DNA from: Pararheinheimera marina
GTDB taxonomy: Bacteria > Pseudomonadota > Gammaproteobacteria > Enterobacterales > Alteromonadaceae
Assembly (NCBI RefSeq): GCF_042654345.1
Contig: NZ_JBHSGB010000006.1
Span: 372,001 to 436,000, forward strand
Reading direction: 5' to 3'
DNA: 64,000 bases
In this document: in pieces, positions 10,060-18,686 of the stretch
Position numbering within the stretch: position 1 is the first letter of the stretch
How the letters are laid out: the number at the start of each line of letters is the position of its first letter
Position numbers and translations under genes: made by a program
Notes under the pieces: model-generated
Seen by the model: only the letters and a program-made list of their open reading frames with translations
Told to the model about the DNA's origin: nothing
Databases searched by the model: none

Positions 10060-10535
10060 TCCACCCTACCCGAATGCAATATCTGCTGATAATGTGGCCG
10101 GATCAGGGAGTCTGGAATTATTGCTCCTCTGACCTCGTGACCTTTTTGATCAAACCATACTGAATGCCAAGGACTACCTACTCTGTGAGACAATTCTGAA
10201 AGTTGCCCACCACTGAGCCTGGCAAAGTTTCTAACCACATCCTCTAGAATCCGCAAGCTCTCAGTATCGATCCCTGAGGACCTTGTACTTTCAGGCAAAT
10301 CAGCAAGAGGAATCGGCTGACTTTGGTAGTTTCTAAATCGCCCATAAATCTCAGGGATCACAGGACCATATTGCCAAGCGTTAATTTTTTCATTAATCAA
10401 TGGTAAGCCACGCTGCGCCAAAGAAATTCCATGGGCAATGTATACCAATTTTTGCACTTGCATTGGTGTTAGCGAATAGCCTGAAGATGCTGCCACCTTA
10501 AGCAGATCTATAGCAACATCGACTGCTGGGTACAT
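10050..10535 (-). CDS. Panacea (DUF4065/SocA-like) domain protein, candidate antitoxin
   Basis: The N-terminal half has the Panacea pattern: DVAIDLLKVAASSGYSLTPM, then QKLVYIAHGISLAQRG and NAWQYGPVIPEIYGRF, which is the helix-plus-YGP signature of the SocA/GepA-like family. Members include the SocA antitoxin of Caulobacter and the promiscuous antitoxin of PanAT systems. The ATG at 10535 has GGGAG 8 nt upstream; a GTG at 10550 is the alternative. It is the first gene of a two-gene unit overlapping the membrane protein, in the antitoxin-first order usual for such pairs. An isolated regulatory Panacea protein is the alternative. Confidence 0.85.
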   Translation of the reverse strand: MYPAVDVAIDLLKVAASSGYSLTPMQVQKLVYIAHGISLAQRGLPLINEKINAWQYGPVIPEIYGRFRNYQSQPIPLADLPESTRSSGIDTESLRILEDVVRNFARLSGGQLSELSHRVGSPWHSVWFDQKGHEVRGAIIPDSLIRPHYQQILHSGRVECL

Positions 10536-10845
10536 AACGTTATCTCCCACTTAACTCAAGCCAGTGTTCCAGAATAATACTGTTAAAGTGTACAGCTATC
10601 TATCCCACCAAATCAAGGTGAGTACCTCCGTCATGGCCAGATCACCGTTTATTGTGGCAAAAGCCCGACGCTATATTCAGGGCTGCCTTGAATCCTGAAC
10701 CTGTAATGAAAAACGATTCTTGCCATGTAGTTAGATGTGTTTAGTCGGACACAATGCTAAGGCTTTAGCCACCACACATTGAAACTCATTGAAATTCAGG
10801 GTAAAACAGCCGGATAGTACCAGTTTGTTAAACGCAGGGGATTGT
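10536..10845. other. Gene-free spacer between the Panacea pair and a lipoprotein gene
   Basis: About 310 bp. It should contain the leftward promoter of the Panacea pair. A 21-codon open frame starting at 10634 has no recognisable product. I see no repeat, RNA or clear operator. Confidence 0.3.
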
Positions 10846-11229
10846 GTGAAGCCTGTTCAAATCACAGCACTGCTGTTAACCATAACGGCTCTGCCTGGCT
10901 GCACCACAGGCCAGTTAAGCTACGTTACGCCAGGCGGCGAGCATAAAACCGCCTGTCACACGGAATACAGCGGGCAGCCCAGTGTCGATAACTATGCAGT
11001 GGAATATATTCTGAGTTATTGCGCGACTGAGGCCACCAAACAAGGCCATACAGTCTCAGAACAGCACCTGCTGGACATCAACCGTACTCTGCCCGCGGCG
11101 CCTGCGGGCAAAAGCTGGTCGCACGAACTTGCCAGACAGCTGCATCAGGCCGGTCAGCTAAGCGACAAAGAGTACGGCTATTTAATCGCCGCGATGGATT
11201 TGGGGCATATTGAAAGGAAAACTGAATAA
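10846..11229 (+). CDS. Small putative lipoprotein of unknown function
   Basis: With the GTG start at 10846 (AGGGGA 5-6 nt upstream) the product has 127 aa and begins with a lipoprotein signal whose lipobox LPGC places the acylated Cys at residue 18. A longer frame from a TTG at 10789 would put the signal sequence internally, so I prefer the GTG. The mature part has a few cysteines and no domain I recognise. Likely anchored in a membrane facing the periplasm. No operon partner is evident. Confidence 0.6.
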   Translation: MKPVQITALLLTITALPGCTTGQLSYVTPGGEHKTACHTEYSGQPSVDNYAVEYILSYCATEATKQGHTVSEQHLLDINRTLPAAPAGKSWSHELARQLHQAGQLSDKEYGYLIAAMDLGHIERKTE

Positions 11230-11447
11230 ATAAAGATCCTGGCCTGTTCGTGGTGCTTGCTGGGGGTATCAGTCTTGACCTGCTCCACCAGTCCATTATT
11301 CCTCTTGAGATCCGGCCGGACACGACAGCGCTGTTTTCGACTTCCCCCCAGATGCGGCCCAAAGAAAAACCTGACTGGCAACCTGATGTACTGAGTTATT
11401 TCGGGCAGCTTCTCCCCTTGTAAATCAATAAGCTGCATCTATTCTTA

Positions 11448-12323
11448 ATGCTGGTTTCTCTTCAAATTGGTTTTGCCATGTCATTGATGGTCAGTGGTTT
11501 GATCTTCTGCGTGCTAATGCTGTTCCCCGCAGAGTTCAGAGCCGAAGAGGTGATCCATATCCGTCATTATCATTTACAACCCCGCCATGGTTTTGCCTTA
11601 AAGCTACTGGAACTGGTGCTGGAAAAAAACGGCGCTCCTTATCGTATTGAGGCGGTGCAATCACCTGAGGTTTTAACGGAAGGCCGGGTAGAAAAAATGG
11701 TGGTAAATGGAGAGCTGGATATGCTGTTTATCTCCACTTCTGCAGAGCGTGAGCGCACTATGATCCCGATTAAAGTCCCCATTTACCGCGGCCTGCTCGG
11801 ACTCAGGCTGCTGTTAATCACACCGGAAAACAATGAAAAGTTTAAAAATATAACCACGCTGAAACAACTTAAACCCTATGTGGCCGGGCATAATCCACAT
11901 TGGAGTGACTTTCATGTATTTAAGGAAAATGGCTTAAGAGTCGTCAGCTCCACAAATTATCAATTGCTGTTTGAAATGCTGAAACATGGCCGGTTTGACT
12001 ACTTTTCCAGAGGTGTCAATGAGGTATGGGGCGAGTTAGCCTTGCATTCAGACGACCTGATCATTGCTGACAATATCATGTTGTTTTATCAGCACCCTGT
12101 GTATTTTTTTGTCAGTAAACACAGGCCCGATCTGGCAGCTGTGCTGGAACAAGGTCTGGCAAAGGCCACAGAGGACGGCTCTTATCGTGCTTTGTTTGAC
12201 CGTTATTATGCCGACACACTGAAGAAGGCCAACTTAAACAACAGAACCATGATTTTTCTGAACAACACGGCTGTGCCTGTAGGTACAGCACCAATAGATA
12301 CCAGTTGGTGGTTAACTCCTTGA
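11448..12323 (+). CDS. Periplasmic solute-binding-like protein (paralogue 1)
   Basis: A 291-aa protein with an N-terminal hydrophobic signal (about residues 8-30) and a body resembling the bacterial extracellular solute-binding fold: a beta strand starting IRHYHLQPRHGFALKLLELVL, a central GELDMLFIS segment, and FDYFSRGVNEVWGEL. The same framework recurs in the gene at 18687-19577 (CDYFPRGLHEGVVEL), so they are paralogues. There is no ABC permease or ATPase nearby, so it may be a ligand sensor or orphan binder rather than a transporter part. No strong ribosome-binding site was seen; an ATG at 11478 is a possible alternative start. Confidence 0.7.
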   Translation: MLVSLQIGFAMSLMVSGLIFCVLMLFPAEFRAEEVIHIRHYHLQPRHGFALKLLELVLEKNGAPYRIEAVQSPEVLTEGRVEKMVVNGELDMLFISTSAERERTMIPIKVPIYRGLLGLRLLLITPENNEKFKNITTLKQLKPYVAGHNPHWSDFHVFKENGLRVVSSTNYQLLFEMLKHGRFDYFSRGVNEVWGELALHSDDLIIADNIMLFYQHPVYFFVSKHRPDLAAVLEQGLAKATEDGSYRALFDRYYADTLKKANLNNRTMIFLNNTAVPVGTAPIDTSWWLTP

Positions 12324-12465
12324 ATCCAGGTGTATTATATGACGTTCACTGTCAGCCAGTCCGCTGGCGCCAACCTCAGCCTGACAACAAAGACGGTCTT
12401 GCTAAGTGGTAAAGACGATAGCAATTTTGCCGTGATGGATTTGAGTTAGCCTGAAGGAAAACACT

Positions 12466-13419
12466 ATGAATAAAGCGCTGAGTCTATTGGCTGTATTGAT
12501 GACTGGCCTCTGCGTTTATCTGCTGAGTCAGGCTTTTGCTCCGCTCAGCTCTGATAGCGGGCTGGGCGGGCTGCCAAGTGCCGGCGAGCAGATGGCATCC
12601 CCATCAAAAACCAATGAACCAAGGCTGGCTCAGTCGGAGTTAACACCTGCTGCAGAGCTACACACGGATAACACAAGACAACCCGACACACACACCACTA
12701 TGCAGGTTAAAACAAGACCCAGCTGGCGGCTGGATGCGGCTCTGGCGGAACATCTCGACAGACTGTTAACGCAGGCCCAGGCAGGGGATGCTGAAGCTGC
12801 TTATGTCTTGGGCATGAACTTACGCCGTTGTTATGGCGTGCCGGTTGATGAAGAGACCTATGCACAGCGACTACAACAGGCCTACGACAATAAGGCAGAC
12901 AATAGTAGCGTGGTTAACCTGCAGCTGAATTATCAATTCTGTTTGGGCGTTAGCGAGCAGCAGCGTAAAGAATTTTATGTACTGCTGGCAAAGGCCGCAG
13001 CGAAGGGAATGGTGCCAGCACAGGAGTTTATCGCAGCCATGGTGCCTGAGCGTTATATGGAACTGATTGAAGCCGCTGAGTTGCCACGAGAAGACTATAT
13101 CAGGCAACGTGACACTTTCGTCTTGCAGCAAAAAAGCTGGCTGGAAGATGCCGCAGCGCATGGCAGCCTGCAAGCTATGGTCCGGCTGGCGCAACAAAAC
13201 TACTATCAACAGGATGGCCCTGATGGCCGGCTGAAAGCCTATGCCTTTAATCAGTTGATCTTAAACTTTACCGATGACAACGAGCTGTATAGCCGGTACG
13301 ACCGTTACCAACAAAATCTGCAGCAACAACTGACAGCAGAACAGATTGCTAAGGCGCTGGAGATGACTGAACACTGGACTCAGAGCGTCAACCAAAACGG
13401 CAGTTTATACCCGTTTTAA
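12466..13419 (+). CDS. Exported protein with Sel1-like repeats, function unknown
   Basis: A 317-aa protein with an N-terminal membrane anchor or signal (about residues 4-25), a low-complexity polar linker to about residue 85, and a helical body. The body contains QAQAGDAEAAYVLGMNLRRCYG and, later, AAHGSLQAMVRLAQQNYYQQDG, which resemble Sel1/TPR-type repeats. Such repeats usually mediate protein contacts. The GAAGGAAA before the ATG is a reasonable ribosome-binding site. It converges on the diguanylate cyclase gene only 14 bp away. I do not recognise an orthologue. Confidence 0.65.
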   Translation: MNKALSLLAVLMTGLCVYLLSQAFAPLSSDSGLGGLPSAGEQMASPSKTNEPRLAQSELTPAAELHTDNTRQPDTHTTMQVKTRPSWRLDAALAEHLDRLLTQAQAGDAEAAYVLGMNLRRCYGVPVDEETYAQRLQQAYDNKADNSSVVNLQLNYQFCLGVSEQQRKEFYVLLAKAAAKGMVPAQEFIAAMVPERYMELIEAAELPREDYIRQRDTFVLQQKSWLEDAAAHGSLQAMVRLAQQNYYQQDGPDGRLKAYAFNQLILNFTDDNELYSRYDRYQQNLQQQLTAEQIAKALEMTEHWTQSVNQNGSLYPF

Positions 13420-13433
13420 CCCGTAAAGCGCCG

Positions 13434-15548
13434 TCAGCCCAGCCAGTTTAACCGGGCAAAACTGTGTTGCACCTGCAACTGACCTTCGCCATGCCACAGT
13501 TGCAGTTGACCCGGCGCTATCACGCCGGGCAAGAGGTCGGTTTCCGCTTTAATGGCTTCCAACCCAACCCAGCCACTTCGTCCGCTGTATTTTGCGGCGT
13601 AAAGGCAAAGGTCGGCCAGTTTCAACAGGCTTTCCCAGTGCAGAGGTGAAGCGCCCAGTGGCAACGGATAACAGGCATAGCCGACAGAGCAACTGACAGC
13701 AACTGGCGGCGCCTCGCTCAGCGGAAACAACTCTTGCTGCACAGTGTCAACCAGTCGTTGTGCCAAAGGAGCGGCTTCTTCTCTGTTAATACTGCGGGCA
13801 ATCACCAAAAACTCTTCGCCGCCCCAACGCACCAGATAGTCCGATTGGCGAAACACCTGCTGCAGCTTCTGGCTGAAGTGTTGCAACACCTCATCACCCG
13901 CATAATGGCCATAGTTGTCGTTCAGCGCTTTAAAGTGGTCCAGGTCTATCAAAAACACCGCGAGTTCAGCGCGTTCAGGCTGGCTGGTTTTGCCACTTTG
14001 CCAGTCCTGCCAGCGGCGCCTGGATTGTTCCAGTTCGGTTTCGATATGGCTTTCCAGAAAGTGTCGGTTGTAGAGACCGGTCAGCTTATCGGTCAGGCTG
14101 ATCACTTCCAGCTGCTGGTAAGCCTGCTGCAACTCAGTATTTTTCTGTTTGAGTTCAGAGGTTCTGGCGGCAACTTCCTGCTCAAGACGGCGGTTTTGCT
14201 GGCTTTGCAGATAGCGACGATACAAGGAAATCATCAGCACAAACACCGCCATTAAGCCAAAAATCCAGAAGTTACGCGCCAGTTGGCTTTGCTCCAGCCG
14301 GACCTGCTGCAGGCTTTGCTCATTTTGTAGCAAAGATATTTGGTACTGCTGGCGGGTATATTCGGTCTGGGCCTGAATGGCGGCAATAGCGGCCGCCTTT
14401 TTATTGCTGAAGATGTCATCTTCCAGCTGCTTTTGCGCTTGCAGCGCCTGCAGCGCATCACGCACCTGATCCAGCCGGATATAAGCGTCCACCCGCATTT
14501 GCTGCAGCAACGCTTCGTCCGCCCGTTCATTGTTTTGTTGTGCCTGCACAATACCTGGTTCAATGTAACTCAGCGCTGCCTGTGCCTTGCCCTGGCGCAG
14601 CGACAGCTCAGCCGCCATTTTGTAGCTGTCGACCAACAGGCTTTTGTAGCTCTGTGTGATCGCGGTCTCAATCACCTGGTCCAGCAATTGCTGCGCTTTG
14701 GCAAAATCCCCTTGCTCCATTGCCAGTTTGGCATGCACAGTGCGGGCCCATTCAATGTCCCGTTTCGCACCAATTTGCTGAAATAGCGTCAACGCCCGGT
14801 CGGCGTGCGTTCTGGCCTTGTCAAAGTCTTTCAGATCGCTGTACAAAAAACCCAATTTGTTGTGGCTGTAAGCGATATCACGCTGATTGCCACTGGCCAT
14901 ATCCATTTCCAGAGTTTGCAGGAAGTACTTTAATGCCTGGTCATTATCACCCAGACTGCGATGTAAATCGGCAAGATTAAAAATGGTGCTGGCAATGCTG
15001 TCGCTGTCTTTCAACTGATAACTCAGTTCCAGACTTTGTTGGTGGGCGTGCAGGGCTTCTTCAAACTGGCCCATTTTCTCTAGCACAGTACCTATGTTGT
15101 TGTAACCAGATGCGATGGACTCTAAATCCTCCAGATCACGGTAGATCTGCATCGCCTGATACAGGTATTTCAGCGCATTGGCATAGTCACTCTGATAGCG
15201 GTAGGTCATGCCCAGCCTGTCCAAAGCATCGGCCAGCGCTTCACTCTTCCCCAAAGGCTGCAACAACGCAACCGCCTGTTCCAGCTCGGGTTTTGCTATC
15301 CGATAGTTATTGCGCTCCATCGCATTTTTGCCCAGCTGAAAATGCGCCATACCTAAATGCAGTGGGTCTTGGACTACCGTAGCCAGCCGAAGATAGTCGC
15401 TGGCCAGCTGATCGGCTTTGGCTAAATCACCTTGTGCTCTGGCTTGTTTCAACTGCGCACGCAGCGCGGAAAAGTCCGTGGTTTCAGCCACACAAAACAG
15501 GCTCAAACAGCAGAGCACCAGACTAAAAACAACAGGAAAGCAACGCAT
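13434..15548 (-). CDS. Diguanylate cyclase with periplasmic TPR sensor region
   Basis: A 704-aa predicted membrane protein synthesising cyclic di-GMP. A signal peptide (about 1-21) is followed by several TPR repeats (about 30-400; pairs such as ALDRLGMTYRYQSDYANALK and GYNNIGTVLEKMGQFEEALH). A coiled coil, one membrane helix near 425-445 (FWIFGLMAVFVLMISL) and a second coiled coil follow. The GGDEF domain (about 480-660) has the active GGEEF at 576-580 and an inhibitory RxxD site (RQSD) five residues before it. All catalytic features are intact, so an active, product-inhibited cyclase is expected; what the TPR region senses is unknown. Confidence 0.9.
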   Translation of the reverse strand: MRCFPVVFSLVLCCLSLFCVAETTDFSALRAQLKQARAQGDLAKADQLASDYLRLATVVQDPLHLGMAHFQLGKNAMERNNYRIAKPELEQAVALLQPLGKSEALADALDRLGMTYRYQSDYANALKYLYQAMQIYRDLEDLESIASGYNNIGTVLEKMGQFEEALHAHQQSLELSYQLKDSDSIASTIFNLADLHRSLGDNDQALKYFLQTLEMDMASGNQRDIAYSHNKLGFLYSDLKDFDKARTHADRALTLFQQIGAKRDIEWARTVHAKLAMEQGDFAKAQQLLDQVIETAITQSYKSLLVDSYKMAAELSLRQGKAQAALSYIEPGIVQAQQNNERADEALLQQMRVDAYIRLDQVRDALQALQAQKQLEDDIFSNKKAAAIAAIQAQTEYTRQQYQISLLQNEQSLQQVRLEQSQLARNFWIFGLMAVFVLMISLYRRYLQSQQNRRLEQEVAARTSELKQKNTELQQAYQQLEVISLTDKLTGLYNRHFLESHIETELEQSRRRWQDWQSGKTSQPERAELAVFLIDLDHFKALNDNYGHYAGDEVLQHFSQKLQQVFRQSDYLVRWGGEEFLVIARSINREEAAPLAQRLVDTVQQELFPLSEAPPVAVSCSVGYACYPLPLGASPLHWESLLKLADLCLYAAKYSGRSGWVGLEAIKAETDLLPGVIAPGQLQLWHGEGQLQVQHSFARLNWLG

Positions 15549-15664
15549 TACTAAGGATCTATCCGCCGAAAAACTGCACAGAAACTAGCACAGGTTAATT
15601 AGCGACATCAAATACAATGCGACGTCAGCGACAACAGCTGCCTCCCGGCTGCTGTCAGAACCCC

Positions 15665-16735
15665 TTAGCGTAGTGCCAGCATATCGCTGCGGATAAAATC
15701 AGCCAGCACCGCCTGGTGTTGCTGCTGCCATAACTGCAAGGCGCTGCTATCGCCGCTGATCACCTGCTGGATAAAGGCTGCAGATAAGGCCTGGGTGGCG
15801 GCTTTTATGACCTTGTTCTGGTTAGCAGTTTCGTCATTGCGGCGCCAGCCGGAAAACACGTTGTGGCTACCGCCATTAAATACCGCCATCACTTTGTAAG
15901 GGCTGGCCATCGCATAAAACAGCTCCAGCCTGTCCTGTGGTGATGAGTAATAACCCGGCACTTTAATTTCGTCTTCGGTGGTAGTGATGTGCAAGGTTGG
16001 AATAGTCACGTCAGCCAGCACCTGCTGCAGCGGCTGGTCGTTATAAAATGGCGGCGCAGAAATTAAAATGGCCGCTTTAATACGTGGGTCTTTTAAGCTG
16101 ACCAACTGGCCGTTCTGTTCCACCTGAGCACCAGACAGCAACATGGCGGTATTGGCACCATAGGAATGGCCAGCCATCAGAATTTGGTTGGGGTCCACAC
16201 CTTGCGAGGCATCACTTGCTAAAAACTGGTCCAGCGCAAAACGCACGTCCTGCACCCTGGCCAAGGCTTCGCTTTCATCAGCAGCATCCATCAAACGAAA
16301 CGGCAGCAATAAGCGGCTGCCCTGCCAGACTTTGCGGTCGCTGCCGTCATGTTGCAGGTGCAGGCTGTAATAACCCTGACTGGCCCAGTATTGCCCCAGA
16401 TAGGCATAACGCTCTTTCGAACCACCCAGGCCATGCGAGAACACCAGTAACGCCGCCTTGTGATCTGGACGCGCAGTGGTTTTAGGGCTGAATAATAAGG
16501 CGGGTACAGTACGCTGGCGGCTTTGGTCAAACCAGCTAAATTCAGTTTGTGTAACCTGGGCGTCTAAATTGTCCGCCAGTTTTTCTGCCTGCTGTACTGA
16601 AGGTAAGTTCAGGTGTTGCTGCCAGACGGCCGGGCTCAAACCACTGGCCTTGGCGCTGCAGCCGCTCAGACTCGCACTGAGCAGTACAGTCGCAGCGAGG
16701 GCAATCAAGGTGGTCCAAATCCGTTGTGTCTTCAT
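15665..16735 (-). CDS. Lipoprotein alpha/beta hydrolase (dienelactone hydrolase/PAF-acetylhydrolase type)
   Basis: A 356-aa esterase-like enzyme. The N-terminus is a lipoprotein signal with lipobox LSGC (Cys about residue 26). The alpha/beta hydrolase core has the oxyanion-side motif FSHGLGGSKERYAYLG (about 104-119) and the nucleophile elbow AGHSYGAN (about 188-195). An acid-containing segment TTEDEIKVPG and a His in GGSHNVFSG complete the likely triad. The substrate is not predictable; relatives hydrolyse ester bonds in lipids or polyesters. It is a single gene; the ATG at 16735 opens the typical lipoprotein signal. Confidence 0.85.
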   Translation of the reverse strand: MKTQRIWTTLIALAATVLLSASLSGCSAKASGLSPAVWQQHLNLPSVQQAEKLADNLDAQVTQTEFSWFDQSRQRTVPALLFSPKTTARPDHKAALLVFSHGLGGSKERYAYLGQYWASQGYYSLHLQHDGSDRKVWQGSRLLLPFRLMDAADESEALARVQDVRFALDQFLASDASQGVDPNQILMAGHSYGANTAMLLSGAQVEQNGQLVSLKDPRIKAAILISAPPFYNDQPLQQVLADVTIPTLHITTTEDEIKVPGYYSSPQDRLELFYAMASPYKVMAVFNGGSHNVFSGWRRNDETANQNKVIKAATQALSAAFIQQVISGDSSALQLWQQQHQAVLADFIRSDMLALR

Positions 16736-16922
16736 CGTTATGCTCCGGTGTCGGACTGCAGTGTAATCAGTCCGTTCTAACTGCCAGGCGCACTGGGTTC
16801 AGTGGCATGGATTACGGGATAAGGGCAGTGTACGAAGAGAACAGACCAGAAAAAAGCGGGAAATTCTGCACAGAGTATTCAAAAAAATTCATCAATAGCA
16901 AAAACGCGTCGATGGCGATATC

Positions 16923-16995
16923 GGGGTCAGGTCTTGAATTTTGCATTGAAACGCAAAATTCAAGACCTGACCCTGAACTACCAAGACCTGACCCC
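16923..16995. repeat. REP-like palindrome, copy 1, with an extra right arm
   Basis: A palindrome whose left arm begins GGGGTCAGGTCTTGAATTTT and whose right arm is the complement, here ending in CCC at 16973. A second partial right arm (16981-16995, ending CTGACCCC) follows after a 7-bp spacer. The element lies 5 bp past the nfeD-like stop, so it may act as a transcription terminator. The same palindrome occurs at four other places in the window. Confidence 0.9.
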
Positions 16996-17000
16996 AAGCA

Positions 17001-17462
17001 TTAAGCTTTTTTCACCAGTAACAGCCCCACCTGAGCTGAGCTGATCACAACACTGTCACCAGCTTCAAGCTCGCTGTCGCTGCACTCCGGATCCAGTTTC
17101 ACCTGCCAGTGCACGCCACTGAACAGCAGCTCACTGGCCTGGGTTTTGCTGGTATGAGCGGCAAGTACCAAAGGCGTGCCGACAAAATCTGAAATGCCTT
17201 TGTCTTCCTGCAAGCGTTCGTCGCTGTGCTGCAGGCGCCGCAGTGGTTTCCACAGCACCAGTGCGGTGATCACAGCAAGTACAGCCAACGCCAGCAAGCT
17301 GACCCAAAGCTCATCTGGCAGCCAACCCAGATACAAAGCGCCAGACACTAACAGTGACGACACCGCCAGCGACAACAACACCTCAAGCAGACCAGGCACT
17401 GCAAAAGGCAGCAGCGCCAGACAAACCAGGCCTAATACCAACAGTGATGAGGTTAAATCCAT
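17001..17462 (-). CDS. NfeD-like membrane protein
   Basis: A 153-aa protein with three or four hydrophobic helices in the first ~95 residues and a C-terminal OB-fold-like beta domain (GTPLVLAAHTS ... VHWQVKLDPEC ... LEAGDSVVISSAQVGLLLV), which is the short NfeD (YbbJ) architecture. These proteins pair with stomatin/SPFH proteins in membrane microdomains. GAGGAG precedes the ATG, and the gene follows the SPFH gene by 14 bp, so they form an operon. The precise role is unproven in any system I can name. Confidence 0.85.
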   Translation of the reverse strand: MDLTSSLLVLGLVCLALLPFAVPGLLEVLLSLAVSSLLVSGALYLGWLPDELWVSLLALAVLAVITALVLWKPLRRLQHSDERLQEDKGISDFVGTPLVLAAHTSKTQASELLFSGVHWQVKLDPECSDSELEAGDSVVISSAQVGLLLVKKA

Positions 17463-17476
17463 CAGGTTCTCCTCAA

Positions 17477-18445
17477 TTATTTATTCAATGCGCTGTTTAA
17501 TGCACCGGACTGCTGAATAGCCGCTACCACTCCTAAAGCTTCGGCCACCGTATTGCCCGTGGATGATTTGTCATTGTCCATCAGCACGACAGTGGATTCG
17601 CGGGCTATGGCTTTTTTCGCCGCAATAGCTTCAGTGGCCAAGTCCAGTTGCACCGCAGCCTGGCCCTGTGCAGTAGAAGCAGCTTCACCAATCATGGTCA
17701 GGGCTTTGGCTTTGGCTTCAGCCACCAGTTCAATAGAACGGGCTTCACCTTGTGCCTTTAATACCTGTTGCTCGCGTTCAGCTTCTGCCGCCAGCACAGT
17801 CGCCTGCTTTTCACCCTCGGCCAGGTTAATAGCCGCCTGGCGCTTGCCTTCAGAATCCAGAATAGCGGCGCGTTTTTCCCGCTCAGCACGCATCTGTTTT
17901 TCCATCGCGTCCAACACTGAACTTGGCGGGTTAATGTCTTTAATTTCGTAGCGCATCACCTGCACACCCCAGGCGGCGGATGCCTGGTTGATGGCGTCAA
18001 TAATTTTGGCGTTTAAGCTGTCACGTTCTTCAAAGGTTTTATCCAGGTCCAGCTTACCAATTTCAGAGCGCATCGAGGTTTGCGCCAGCTGGATCACCGC
18101 ATACACATAGTTATCAATGCCATACGAAGCTTTGTACGGCTCCATCACCTTGATATAAAGCACACCGTCAATGGTCAGGCTGATATTGTCTTTGGTGATG
18201 GCCGACTGGCTGGGAATGTCGATGGCATTTTCTTTCAGCGACACCCGGTAGGCAATACGGTCGATAAAAGGAATAATAAACTGCAGGCCTGCCGTCTGGG
18301 TTTCGTGGTATTTACCCAGACGTTCAATGATATAAGCCATATTCTGCGGCAGTATCACTATAGCTTTGCCAATAATAATTAACACGGCACACACCAGCAC
18401 CAGAGGCACCAGCAGCTGACTGTCAAATAGCATCGATTGGTCCAT
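17477..18445 (-). CDS. qmcA: SPFH/Band 7 stomatin-like protein (QmcA-type)
   Basis: A 322-aa membrane-anchored protein with one N-terminal helix (about 7-28), then a Band 7 domain (about 29-190; NMAYIIERLGKYHETQTAGLQ, ENAIDIPSQ, MRYEIKDINPP) and a long coiled coil rich in AEAEREQQVLKAQGEA. This is the architecture of E. coli QmcA (YbbK), a membrane scaffolding protein, which likewise neighbours an NfeD-type gene. The ATG at 18445 has AAGGA upstream; a GTG one codon earlier is possible. The gene name follows domain and operon similarity only. Confidence 0.88.
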   Translation of the reverse strand: MDQSMLFDSQLLVPLVLVCAVLIIIGKAIVILPQNMAYIIERLGKYHETQTAGLQFIIPFIDRIAYRVSLKENAIDIPSQSAITKDNISLTIDGVLYIKVMEPYKASYGIDNYVYAVIQLAQTSMRSEIGKLDLDKTFEERDSLNAKIIDAINQASAAWGVQVMRYEIKDINPPSSVLDAMEKQMRAEREKRAAILDSEGKRQAAINLAEGEKQATVLAAEAEREQQVLKAQGEARSIELVAEAKAKALTMIGEAASTAQGQAAVQLDLATEAIAAKKAIARESTVVLMDNDKSSTGNTVAEALGVVAAIQQSGALNSALNK

Positions 18446-18552
18446 CACTTATCCTTATGATTTAGTTAAATTCAGCAACAATTTAACGTATTTTTTACCA
18501 AAGCTAAACCCGCGACCGCATTCTTTCGTTGCCCTCTTTCAGTCAGAACCTT

Positions 18553-18604
18553 GGGGTCAGGTCTTGTATTTTGCGTTTCAATGCAAAATACAAGACCTGA
18601 CCCC
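18553..18604. repeat. REP-like palindrome, copy 2
   Basis: A perfect-ended 52-bp palindrome (GGGGTCAGGTCTTGTATTTT with its complement around an ~8-bp centre). Unlike the other copies it lies in a divergent promoter region, upstream of both the stomatin gene and a solute-binding-like gene. Its arms carry a compensating A-to-T change on both sides, so the stem is conserved. Confidence 0.92.
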
Positions 18605-18686
18605 AATAGAGTGAATTTGCTGCATTCACTTTTCGTCCCTGCGGCCAGAGGTTAGACTGTCTACAAGCAAATCCAGAGGTTAGGAC

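Noticed and set aside
12339..12449. 36-codon open frame between the first solute-binding-like gene and the Sel1 gene
   Set aside because: Possible small gene or fragment, but the ribosome-binding site is weak and the product matches nothing I know.
13734..14255. 173-codon plus frame inside the diguanylate cyclase gene
   Set aside because: It is antisense to a full-length GGDEF protein with intact motifs.
16812..16997. Open frame across the REP-like palindrome
   Set aside because: It is a product of the palindrome's sequence, with no ribosome-binding site or protein-like composition.
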